A stretch of 18,431 bases of DNA. Origin: CAMAUF01 sp046152925. Its GTDB lineage: Bacteria > Chloroflexota > Dehalococcoidia > Tepidiformales > Tepidiformaceae. Below the pieces are notes generated by a model that saw nothing but the letters and a program-made list of their open reading frames with translations, ran no database searches and had not been told where the DNA came from. Positions within the stretch are counted from its first letter, which is position 1, and each line of letters starts with the position of its first letter. The stretch lies in contig JBJXFX010000115.1 of assembly GCA_046152925.1 (NCBI GenBank), positions 1-18,431 on the forward strand, written 5' to 3'. The position numbers and the translations under genes were made by a program. Positions 1-8,900 of the stretch are shown in pieces.

Positions 1-13
1 CCAGTTCGTCCGC

Positions 14-391
14 TCAGCTCGCTTGCCAGAGCTCCACGGGGTTGCCGGACGGGTCGTCGACGATCGCTTGTGAGCCGCCGAAGCCTCGAACGACCTCGCC
101 GCGGAAGTGACAGCCGGCAGCCTTGAGGCGCGCCACCGCCGCGTCGATGTCGTCAACGGGGACTTGGATGCGCGTCCAGCCGCCGGGCACGGGCTTGCTG
201 CCGTCGCGCATCGGCAGGGCGCCGGAGCTGCCCGGGCCGCTGAGCAGGAGGCGCAGGTCTCCGAGGGTGACGGCGCCGAAGGCCGGCGGATTGAGCATCA
301 TCTGCGTAAAGCCGAGGTGCTTCGTATAGAACTCGGCCGCGGCGGCGACGTCGTCGACCATGTAGCGGACGGAAACGGTACCGGGGTTCAT
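14..391 (-). CDS. VOC-superfamily (glyoxalase/bleomycin-resistance-like) protein
   Basis: Encodes 125 residues, the usual size of a single two-module vicinal-oxygen-chelate protein. The first beta-alpha-beta module starts with VRYMVDDV and is followed by EFYTKHLGF. The second starts near VPVDDIDAAVARLKAAG and ends in the family signature DDPSGNPVELW, whose Glu is the usual last metal ligand. The first ligand position holds Arg-Tyr rather than His, so metal binding is uncertain. The ATG at 391 is preferred over a TTG at 403 because a GGAG Shine-Dalgarno lies 6 nt upstream of the ATG. It is the last gene of an operon, 15 nt after the SRPBCC stop, under an ArsR gene. The substrate cannot be told from sequence; dioxygenase-like, isomerase-like or drug-binding roles are all possible for this superfamily. 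Confidence 0.88.
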   Translation of the reverse strand: MNPGTVSVRYMVDDVAAAAEFYTKHLGFTQMMLNPPAFGAVTLGDLRLLLSGPGSSGALPMRDGSKPVPGGWTRIQVPVDDIDAAVARLKAAGCHFRGEVVRGFGGSQAIVDDPSGNPVELWQAS

Positions 392-406
392 CGCATACTC
401 CAATTT

Positions 407-916
407 TCAGGCCCGCGGAATCGGGGCCTCTCCGTAGGCGGCTTGGACTTCCGCTCGCCGGTGCGCCCACGCGGGGACCGGCAGCCCATCGAGCTGTGCG
501 CCAAGGCGGTCGAGGAAGGCGTGCCAGCCGGCGCGTCCGCCTGTCGCGACCGGCGAGGCGCTGCGCCGGTGCGTGAGCCGCAGGACCGTGCCGCCGGCCT
601 CCGCTTCCAATTCGTAGCGCACGACCGAGACGGCGAGCCCCGGCTGCACCCATTCGTGTTCGAACACCCGCGGAGGGTCCCACGTGAGGACTTCGCCGGA
701 GATCAGTCCACGGATGCCGCTCTCCGGGGGGCCGGTACGCAAGGCGACGCGGCCGCCCGCGCGGGCTTCGATGGTGCCAGCCCCGAGCCAGCCCGCGACT
801 TGCTCGGGGTCGGTGATCGCGGCCCAGACGGCGTCGACGGGGTGGGCCAGGCGCCGCTCGAAGGCGATCAGCGCGATTCCCGCGGCGGTCACGATCGTGC
901 CATCGGCTGCGCTCAT
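407..916 (-). CDS. SRPBCC / AHSA1-like domain protein
   Basis: 169-residue protein with the helix-grip features of the AHSA1 (activator of Hsp90 ATPase homologue 1-like) group. It has an N-terminal FERRLAHPVDAVWAAITDPE segment, then VAGWLGAG, a GGRVALRTG turn, and WDPPRVFEHEW before a long C-terminal helix near residues 127-140. These domains bind hydrophobic ligands; most bacterial members have no known substrate. The ATG overlaps the stop of the upstream ArsR gene in an ATGA, so the two are translationally coupled. ArsR-AHSA1 pairs are a common bacterial arrangement in which the regulator is thought to control the SRPBCC gene. No enzymatic motif is visible and a Hsp90 role should not be assumed. 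Confidence 0.88.
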   Translation of the reverse strand: MSAADGTIVTAAGIALIAFERRLAHPVDAVWAAITDPEQVAGWLGAGTIEARAGGRVALRTGPPESGIRGLISGEVLTWDPPRVFEHEWVQPGLAVSVVRYELEAEAGGTVLRLTHRRSASPVATGGRAGWHAFLDRLGAQLDGLPVPAWAHRRAEVQAAYGEAPIPRA

Positions 917-1236
917 CGAGGCGCCCCTCCGGTGGCGGTGGCCCCGAGGTGCGCCTCCAGACCCGAAAGCTTGGTGGCCCAGAAGCGCCGGTGGCCGTCG
1001 AGCCAGCGGTCGAGCTCGGCGAGGGCGTCCGGGCGCAGCGAATAGAGCCGCCGCGTGCCCTCGGCCCGGACGTCGACGAGTTGCGACTCGCGGAGGATGC
1101 GGAGGTGCCGCGAGACGGCGGGCTGGGTCAACGCCGGGAAAGCGGCGACCAGCTCACCCGCCGTGTGTTCGCGCGCGACCAGGAGGTCGAGCACGGCGCG
1201 GCGGGTGGGTTCGGCGACAGCTTCGAAGACGTCCAC
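913..1236 (-). CDS. ArsR-family winged-helix transcriptional regulator
   Basis: 107 residues from the GTG at 1236 (VDVFEAVAEPTRRAVLDLL), a typical ArsR N-terminus. The recognition helix is LTQPAVSRHLRILRES (residues 36-51) and the wing is VDVRAEGTRRLYSL. No CxC or other ArsR/SmtB metal-site cysteines are present, so it is probably not a classical metal sensor. It belongs to the subgroup usually found beside AHSA1/SRPBCC genes. The frame is open upstream to a TTG at 1272, but a TATAAT box at 1263-1258 would lie inside that longer form, so the shorter GTG start is chosen. No clear Shine-Dalgarno precedes the GTG. It leads the ArsR-SRPBCC-VOC operon and probably autoregulates it; that is inferred from family behaviour. 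Confidence 0.9.
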   Translation of the reverse strand: MDVFEAVAEPTRRAVLDLLVAREHTAGELVAAFPALTQPAVSRHLRILRESQLVDVRAEGTRRLYSLRPDALAELDRWLDGHRRFWATKLSGLEAHLGATATGGAPR

Positions 1237-1257
1237 GAGCAAAAGAATACGCGAGAG

Positions 1258-1263
1258 ATTATA
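1258..1263 (-). promoter_or_regulatory. Putative -10 box of the ArsR operon
   Basis: On the minus strand a perfect TATAAT lies 21 nt before the GTG of the ArsR gene, in a locally AT-rich patch within an otherwise GC-rich region. Transcription would start near 1251, giving a leader of about 15 nt. No good -35 element was found at the expected distance. Confidence 0.45.
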
Positions 1264-1301
1264 TAAGCGCAAGGAGATGGTTATCGTGGACAGGCCGCGT
1301 G

Positions 1302-1307
1302 TATGCT
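1302..1307 (+). promoter_or_regulatory. Putative -10 element (TATGCT) of the VOC gene
   Basis: TATGCT lies about 45 nt upstream of the VOC start codon in the divergent ArsR/VOC intergenic region. The same or a near-identical hexamer precedes two genes further on (11797 and 12515), which is the main reason to note it. No -35 match was found. Confidence 0.28.
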
Positions 1308-1351
1308 CCTGCGGCTGGCACAGGTGTCGACGCTGAGCGAGGAGGATTGCT

Positions 1352-1738
1352 ATGCCACGTGTCGTCCACTTCGAAATCCACGCCGTCGACCCCGAAGCGG
1401 CGGCGGCGTTCTATCGCTCACTGTTCGGCTGGACGATCATCCGCTGGGGCGAGATGCCGTATTGGAACGTTGAGACCGGCACCGAAGGCGAGCCCGGGAT
1501 CAATGGCGGCATCCTGCCGCGTCAGGGCGCCCGTCCGGAGGAAGGTCAGGCTGTGAACGCGTTTGTCTGCACGGTCGAAGTGCCGTCGCTCGACGAGTTC
1601 CACGCCAGCGCACTGCGTCTTGGAGCGACTGAGGCGTTGCCGAAAATGCCCATTCCCGGGGTTGGTTGGCTCGCGTACGTGAAAGATCCCGACGGGAACA
1701 TTCTCGGGCTCATGCAGCCCGACACTGCCGCCAGCTAG
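1352..1738 (+). CDS. VOC-superfamily protein, CFP32/antigen-like type
   Basis: 128 residues. It begins MPRVVHFEIHAVDPEAAAAFY, then SLFGWTI, and ends with KDPDGNILGLMQ, the layout of the VOC group often annotated as glyoxalase-like or 27-kDa-antigen-like. His6 or His10 could be the first metal ligand, but the C-terminal Glu of catalytic members is Leu/Met here (ILGLM), so a metal-dependent lyase activity is doubtful. The start ATG has a strong GAGGAGG Shine-Dalgarno about 7 nt upstream. It is divergent from the ArsR operon, across a 115-bp region that could serve both directions, so co-regulation with the other VOC gene is possible but not shown. Confidence 0.87.
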   Translation: MPRVVHFEIHAVDPEAAAAFYRSLFGWTIIRWGEMPYWNVETGTEGEPGINGGILPRQGARPEEGQAVNAFVCTVEVPSLDEFHASALRLGATEALPKMPIPGVGWLAYVKDPDGNILGLMQPDTAAS

Positions 1739-1809
1739 CCTTTCTCTTCCATAGACGCGCCCCGCCGTCGGCGCGCAGAATGCCGCGCACAGAGCGAAGG
1801 AGGAACGCG

Positions 1810-2832
1810 ATGCAAGCAGCGAGGCTCGAAGCTGGCCAGCTTCAGGTCAGGGAGTACCCGTCACCCGTGCCGGGCCACGAAGAGGCGTTCATCCGGATGC
1901 GCTCCGCCGGCGTTTGCCACTCCGATCTCCACATCGTCCGCGGCGACTGGGCGGGCGTCCCGCCGAACATGCCGCTGGGGCACGAGGGCATCGGTGTGGT
2001 CGAAGCGCTGGGGCCTGGCGCGGAGCGGTACATTTCGGTTGGCGACCGCGTGATCCTCGGCCTGGGCGGGAGCGGCGGCGGTTTCTGGTGCGGCGCCTGC
2101 GAGTACTGCATGCGCGGCGAACCCCGCCATTGCGCCCAGACCAAGGGCATCATGGGCACCTTTTCGGAGGAGTTCTGCGTCTGGGCGAAGTCGTTGGTGA
2201 AGCTGCCCGACAGCATCGGCGACGAAGAGGTGCCGCTCGCCTGCGGCGGCCTGACCGCTTACGGCGCCGTCAAGAAGTTGGTCAAACACCAGATTTTGCC
2301 GGGGCGTGCGGTCGCCATCGTCGGAGCGGCGGGTGGCCTTGGGCACTATGCGGTCCAGATCGCCAATTCGTTCGGCTACCGGGTGATCGCGGTCGACATC
2401 GGCGAAGACCGCCTGGCGTTCGCCCGCTCGCTCGGCGCTGATGTTGCGGTAAGCCCCGAGGACGCGGCCGCGGCGGTGCGCGGCTTCGGCGGCGTCGATG
2501 CGAGCCTGGTGTTCTCAGCGAAGTTGGCGGGCTTTGACCTCGGGCTGCAGATGTTGCGGCGCGGCGGCCTCTTCGTCGCGGTTGGCATCCCCGCGAGCAG
2601 CGAGGGCAACATCCAGCTCAACCCGTTCGAGTTCTTCCGGCGGGACCCGACGCTGATCTACTCGGCGGTCGGCACGGTGCAGGACATGCGCGAACTGGTC
2701 GACATGGCGGCGGCGGGCAAGGTGAAGAGTCACATTGGCCGCGTCGCGAAGCTCGTCGACCTCGGGACGGTGTTCGACGAGCTGGAGGCGGGCAAATACG
2801 TTGGGCGCGGGGTAGTCACGTTCGGGCGCTAA
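1810..2832 (+). CDS. Zinc-dependent alcohol dehydrogenase (MDR superfamily)
   Basis: 340 residues, the normal length of AdhP-type medium-chain dehydrogenases, which interconvert alcohols and aldehydes or ketones with NAD(H). Catalytic zinc ligands are Cys36 (GVCHSD), His58-Glu59 (LGHEG) and Cys145 (ACGGLTAYGA). The structural zinc site has four cysteines at 94, 97, 100 and 108. The Rossmann motif GAAGGLGH is at 172-179 and an acidic Asp196 ends the second strand, favouring NAD over NADP. The open frame extends upstream, but the ATG at 1810 is chosen because a perfect AAGGAGG lies 6 nt before it and the family N-terminus begins here. It stands alone between a VOC gene and the giant RHS gene. 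Substrate unknown. Confidence 0.95.
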   Translation: MQAARLEAGQLQVREYPSPVPGHEEAFIRMRSAGVCHSDLHIVRGDWAGVPPNMPLGHEGIGVVEALGPGAERYISVGDRVILGLGGSGGGFWCGACEYCMRGEPRHCAQTKGIMGTFSEEFCVWAKSLVKLPDSIGDEEVPLACGGLTAYGAVKKLVKHQILPGRAVAIVGAAGGLGHYAVQIANSFGYRVIAVDIGEDRLAFARSLGADVAVSPEDAAAAVRGFGGVDASLVFSAKLAGFDLGLQMLRRGGLFVAVGIPASSEGNIQLNPFEFFRRDPTLIYSAVGTVQDMRELVDMAAAGKVKSHIGRVAKLVDLGTVFDELEAGKYVGRGVVTFGR

Positions 2833-2871
2833 GCTCGCTATCTGCCCTGCAACGCCGTGAAATGAGTGATC

Positions 2872-2892
2872 TCCGCCACCGATGTGGGCGGA
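2872..2892 (+). terminator. Weak hairpin after the alcohol dehydrogenase gene
   Basis: TCCGCCAC and GTGGGCGGA form an inverted repeat with one bulged G around a CGAT loop, 40 nt after the dehydrogenase stop. No T-run follows, so it is not a classic intrinsic terminator. It could stabilise the 3' end, or be chance in GC-rich DNA. Confidence 0.25.
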
Positions 2893-2922
2893 AGTACGGA
2901 TGGCGGCGGGGGCGCTGCCAGC

Positions 2923-2928
2923 TATTGT
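2923..2928 (+). promoter_or_regulatory. Possible -10 element (TATTGT) of the RHS gene
   Basis: TATTGT occurs about 64 nt before the RHS start codon in the 159-bp gap after the dehydrogenase. The same hexamer precedes the amidohydrolase relic (13308). No -35 match; weak evidence. Confidence 0.2.
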
Positions 2929-2991
2929 CGGCGCGACCCTGCCCCATCTTGTCCAGTCGGGACGGGGATCCTCGCATGTGAGCGGACACCG

Positions 2992-5900
2992 ATGCGCCCC
3001 ACGCCCCACGGCCGCCCCCGCCACCTCAACCTGCGTGCCCTCGCCGCCTTGAGCGCGCTGCTCCTCCTGGTACTCGCCCTCCGGCCCACGACCGAATCGC
3101 GCGCTGCCACATCGGACGGCCTCTGGGTTACAACCTCGGAAGGGCTTTCGCTCCGTGACATCACCGATGGCGACCTGATCCGGCGCGTGCCGGACACCAA
3201 GGGCGCGCACCACCTTGCCGTCGATACCGCGCGGGGACGGATTTGGATGTCGATGGGCGACAAGCCGACGCGAGTGCGGGCCTATGACCCAGCCGGCTCG
3301 CTGATCCTCGAATTGAACCTTCCGGACCCGAAGCCGGCGCCCGCCGTCGCGGACCTGGCGGTCGAAACGGACGATGGGACGATCGCCGTCGCGTTCTCGA
3401 AGAGCATCCGGCGCTACAGCCTCGCTGGGACGCTGCTCGGCGTCTGGAACGCGACGACGACGCTCGCCGCGGTGGACTACGACCCGAACCACGACACGCT
3501 CTGGAGCGTGAGCGGCAACACGCTGTATCGCTTCGTGGATGGCGCGCAGCAGCCGAACCTGAAGCTGCCGTCGGGGTTTAAGGCCGCCGGGCTCGCCGTC
3601 GACCCGTCGGACGGCTCGGTCTGGGCGTATTCGAAGAAGGGGCGCATCCTCCGGGTGAGCTCGACCGGCACGCTGCTCGGCGACCTCAGTGGGGCAGCAA
3701 TCCGCACGCTCGCTGCCGACGACAACGGCGCCTGGGTCTCCTATGTGAAGAACCGTGGCCTGACCCACCTGAACCGCGCGCTGGTCGCGGACCAAACGAT
3801 CGCGGGTGCGCTCGCGACGGTGCTCGCGCCGGACCGCTCCGACGACACGCTCTTCCGGGCCTCGGGGACGCGGGTCTACCACCATGGCGGGGCCGAGTTC
3901 AGCTTGTCGACCGGTAAGTCCGCCCGCGACGTCGCCGTTTTCCGGTCCGTCGCGCCGCCGCCGACCGCAGCGGCGGGGCCGGACGACACGATTACGCTGC
4001 CAGCGAACGCCAACCTCGACGGCACCGTCACTCCGGGCAGCGCCACGGTTGCGTGGACGAAGCAGAGCGGCCCCGGCACGGTCACGTTCGGCAACGCGAG
4101 CGTAGTCGACACGACGGCCTCGTTCAGCGTCGATGGTGTCTACGTACTTCGTCTGACGGCGACGGCGAACGCGCTTTCGACGCATGACGACGTCCAGATC
4201 ACCGTGAATCCGGTGCCGCCGACGGCAGCGGCGGGGCCCGACGACACCATCACCCTCCCCGCGAGCGCCAACCTCGACGGCACCGTCACTCCGGGCAGCG
4301 CCACGGTCGTGTGGACGAAGCAGAGCGGCCCTGGAACGGTCACGTTCGGCAACGCGAGCGCAGTCGACACGACGGCCTCGTTTAGCGTCGACGGTGTCTA
4401 CGTCCTTCGTCTGACGGCGACGGCGAACGCGCTTTCGACGCATGACGACGTCCAGATCACCGTGAATCCGGCGTCGCAGATCCCGCCCGACCCGAGCATC
4501 GTCGCCAGCGAAGTCACGGACACGAGCGTGACCGACCTGAAGACGGCGACGTTGTTCCTCTATACGGGCCCCAACCCGATCCAGACCGGCGTGGACCCCG
4601 ATGACATCGAGCGGGCCGCGGCCGCTGTTGTCCGCGGGCGCGTGCTGGAGCGTGGCGGCGACCCGCTCCCAGGCGTCAAGGTGACGATCAAGGGTCACAC
4701 CGAATTTGGCCAGACGCTGACGCGGGACGATGGGATGTTCGACCTCGCGATCAACGCCGAGTGGTACCTCACGGTTGTCTATGAGAAGGACGGCTACATC
4801 ACGGCCCAACGGACGGTGCAGACGTTCGTCCAACAGTACGCTTTTGCCGACGATGTCGTGCTCGTTCCCTATGATTCGGCTTCCACGGTGGTCGACCTCA
4901 CGGCGCCCGGCCTGAAGGTGGCGCTCGGAAGCACGGTCACTGACCTCGACGGGACGCGCCGCGCGACGCTCCTGTTCCTCGATGGCACGACCGCCAACGT
5001 TGTGCCGCCGGGCGGGAGCGCCTCGCCTATCTCGACGCTCACACTCCGGGTGACGGAGTTCACGGTCGGCGAGGACGGCCCTGCAGCGATGCCTGCCGCG
5101 CTGCCCTCAATGTCCGCCTATACCTACGCGGTCGAGGTGAGCGCCGACGAGACCGGCATCGACGACCGCGTGGAGTTCAGCCAACCGGTGATTTACCTGG
5201 TGGAGAACTTCCTCGAGTGGCCAGTCGGTTGGCCCGTCCCGAACGGCTCATACGACCGGACGCGGGCCGTCTGGGTCCCGGAGGTGAGCGGCCTGGTGAT
5301 AAAGGTCGTCTCGGAAACGGCAGGCCTTGCCGACCTTGACTTGAACGGCGACGACATCGCGGAAGGCCAACCGGCCCTGGATGCGCTCGGAGTCACGGTT
5401 GCGGAGCGCGCCGAAATCGCGTCGCGTTACGAGCCCGGCCAGGAGCTGTGGCGCGTCCCGCTCAGCCACTTCACGACGCTGGACATGAACGGGGCCGTGG
5501 GTCCGGACGACGACATTCCCGAGCAGGACGCTGCCCCCACGCCCGACCTCAATAGCGAGGACTGCACGATCTGCCCCGGGTCCCAAATTGAACTCGAGAC
5601 CCAGAGCCTTGGCGAGGTGATCGGCCTCACCGGCGTCCCGTTTGGGCTGCACTACGACAGCCGCCGCATGGGGGATCGCCGCCGGACGATCGACATCGAC
5701 CTCACCGGCGCCGTCGTCCCGCCGGGAACGCTACGGATCGTCGTCGACATTTACGTCGCTGGTCAGCATCACCAACGCGTCTACTCAGCGTTGTCCGCGC
5801 TCCTCTCGGACACCTTCACCTGGGACGGCAAGGATGGGTACGGCCGCCGAGTCTATGGCCAACACGATTTTGTCGTCCGGATGGACACGATCTATGAGGC

Positions 5901-8900
5901 GCTCTACCAGCAGACGACGTTGTTCGGGAGCCCGGGTGCGGCCGCTGGGGCGGCCGCCCCGCCGCGGCGCGAGGGCGGCCACATCCTCAAGCTCTTCCGG
6001 GGCAAGCTTGACGCTGGCTGGGGCCCCGGCGGCGCTTCCGTCGCCGGCTGGACGCCCAGCGTCCACCACGTCTACGACCCCCAGGGTCGCGTCCTCTACC
6101 TCGGCACGGGCGAACGTCAATCCGACGCGGATGACCTCGGCAAGGTCGCCCGGGATGTGGCCGGCGGCGGGTCAGTGTTGCCGAGGCTCGCCAGCAACAC
6201 GCCCGTCGGGGATCTGAATCTCGATGGCAACCTTGCGCCTGTTTCGATCACGAGTGACCCAGAGGGCGGCTACTACTTCATCTCTGAGGAGCGCCTGATC
6301 CACGTCAACCGGTACGGGCTCGCGAGTTTGGTCGCTGGCGGCGGGGCCAACCTCTCGGGCCCGGGCCTCACCACCGACTTGGGTGGGCCCCGGCACCTCG
6401 CGTTGGGGTATGACGGGAAGATCTACATCGGTGGCATCCACCGCGTGCAGACGTATGACCCGGCAACCGGCATGGTTGCCCACATTGCGGGCACCACCGG
6501 CTGCGACGGCGGTGTCTCTGATCCGGAAGGCCCCGCGCTGACGCGCGAGCTTTGCGGCTTGACCCTCGTCGCCCCTGCTCCGGACGGGAGCGTGTACATC
6601 GCCGAAGAGAACTCCACGTCCACTTTCGATATCTATCACGCCCCTCGAGTGATTTGGCGCCTCGGGACCGACGGCATCATGCGTCACGTTATCCCGGTCT
6701 CCAGCTGCCCGATGCCGTCGCCGATCTGGAGTCAAGGATTCTGCGCGTTCGACGTGCCGGCGAGCAGCACGGCGTTCCTGAACCTCAACTGGCTCCGCGT
6801 GGCGCCGGACGGTGTGCTGTACATCGGCGCGGCCCGGGCCGTGGCCCGCATTCGGCTCGATGGCATCCTGGAGCTTGTTGGCAATCGCGGCCCATTTGGC
6901 AGCGGCACCGAGGACTGGCAGGGCAAGCCCTATCTGGATGTCAACGAGCTCAATTTCCCGATGTTCTCCCCCGAAGGCGAGATGTTCCTCATCAGCAGCT
7001 ATCGCCGAATTGCGGCAGTCAATCGCGCAGGCATCGTCCGGCATGTCGCCGCCCGCACTTACGGCGACTTCACGACGGCCGACGACGGCGCTCCCGCACT
7101 CGAGATCGCTTTGGGCGCGCACACGAGCTACGGCTTCGGGTTCTCGCCCGAGGGCGACGTGATCTTCGTGTCCGGTCATGGGCCGACTCGGATCCGGTCC
7201 ATCGTCTCCAAACTGCGCGGGTTCGGGGACTTCAGCGAGATCACGATCGCTTCGCGCGACGGCTCTGAGATCTATCGCTTCGACGGCCTCGGCCGCCATC
7301 TGGCGACGCTTCACCCGCTCACAGGCGTCTCGCTTTGGACGTTCGGCTACGACCCCGCGGGCCGCTTGGCGACCCTCACCGATGCCTTCGGCAACGTCAC
7401 AACCATCGCCCGCACTGGCGCGGGCGACCCGATCTCCATCATCGGCCCCTATGGCGATACCAACACGCTGACGACCGATGCCACCGGTTATCTCCAGACA
7501 GTGACCAACCCTGCGAACGAAACGGTCGCCCTCGTGCACGATCCAGAGGGGCTCCTCCAGACCATGACCAGCCCGCGAGGCTTCACCACCACGTTCGGCT
7601 ACGTTGCCCCGGGGCGGCTCGCGAGCGACGTCGATGCGGCCGGTGGGTCGCAGACCCTTTCACGCGCCGGCCTCGGCGAGACCGCCACCCGCGACTATGG
7701 CTGGAACGTGGACCGGACGACCGGCCTCGGGCGCACAACCTCGTCCAAGGTCGAGGTCACCAAGGACGGCGGACGCGTCATAACGGTGACAGCCCCGGAC
7801 GGGACCGATGTCGTCACCACCCACGCCACGAACGGAAGCGTCACGTCAGTGGGCCCCGACGGGGCGACGGCGACGGCCACCGAGCGGCCCGACCCTCGCT
7901 TCGGCATCCAGGCGCCCTTGGCCGGCAACATCACGGTGACGAACCCCGGCGGGCTCACACTCACGTCGACGCAGACCCGCACGGCGGTCCTTTTCGACCC
8001 CGACCAGATCTTCAACATCGACACCATCACCGACACGGTGACCGTGAACGGCCGCGTCTTCACGACGACCTACGACGGCACGGCGAAGACGGTGACCTCG
8101 ACCTCCGCCGAGGGCCGGACCTCCACTCTGACGATCGACAGTTTCGGGCGCCCGACGGCGTCGCTCGTCCCCGGCTTGGCGGGCTCCACCGCGACCTACG
8201 ACGCGCGCGGCCGCCTCGAAACCGTCACGACGGGCGCCGGCGTTGACGCGCGGACGACCATCTTCAGCTACAACAGCCGCGGCTTCTTGGAAACCGTGAC
8301 CGACGCGCTCGGCCGCACGGTCACGTTCGAATACGACGCGGCCGGCCGAGTGACGAAGCAGCTGCTGCCCGGCGCGCGCGAAGTGCTCTTTACCTACGAC
8401 GCGAACGGCAACCTCAAGACCCTCACCCCGCCGGGCAAGCCGGCCCACACCTTCGTCTACAACGAAATCGACCAAGTCACCGACTACCTGCCGCCCGACC
8501 TTGGGCCCTCGAACGAGGCGACCAGCTACGTCTACAACGGCGACCACCAGCTCGACCTGGAAGTGCGGCCCGATGGCCTGACCATCGACATGGCGTACGA
8601 CAGCGCTGGCCGCCTCGCCACGATGACCTTCTCGCGCGGCGTGATTACCTTCACCTACAACCCGGTGACTGGTCTCCTCAGCAGCATCTCCGGCCCGCCC
8701 GAAGGCTCCGGGTCGGCGACCCAAACCGTGAACTATGGCTACCTCGGCGCGCTCCAAAGCAGCGAGACCTGGGCCGGCCCAATCAACGGCTCCGTGAGTT
8801 GGGGGTATGACAACAACTTCCGGGTCGTCTCCCAGTCGGTGAACGGCGCGAACGCCATCACTTACACCTACGACGACGACGACCTCCTCACCGCCGCGGG

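Noticed and set aside
1756..1775. CGCGCC/GGCGCG inverted repeat between the VOC and dehydrogenase genes as a terminator
   Set aside because: 6-bp stem with an 8-base loop and no T-run; chance repeats like this are common at this GC level.
2866..2991. 42-codon upstream extension of the RHS protein
   Set aside because: The extension is glycine/serine/cysteine-rich without a signal peptide. The Sec signal begins exactly at the ATG at 2992.
3955..4470. Mobile element or CRISPR explanation for the direct repeat
   Set aside because: The units are in-frame, 258 bp, adjacent without spacers, and encode complete beta-sandwich-like modules, so this is protein-domain duplication.
2515..4833. 772-codon open frame on the minus strand opposite the RHS gene
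   Set aside because: It is arginine-, valine- and aspartate-rich, repeats with the sense-strand 258-bp duplication, has no domain signature, and is the kind of antisense frame common in GC-rich coding DNA.
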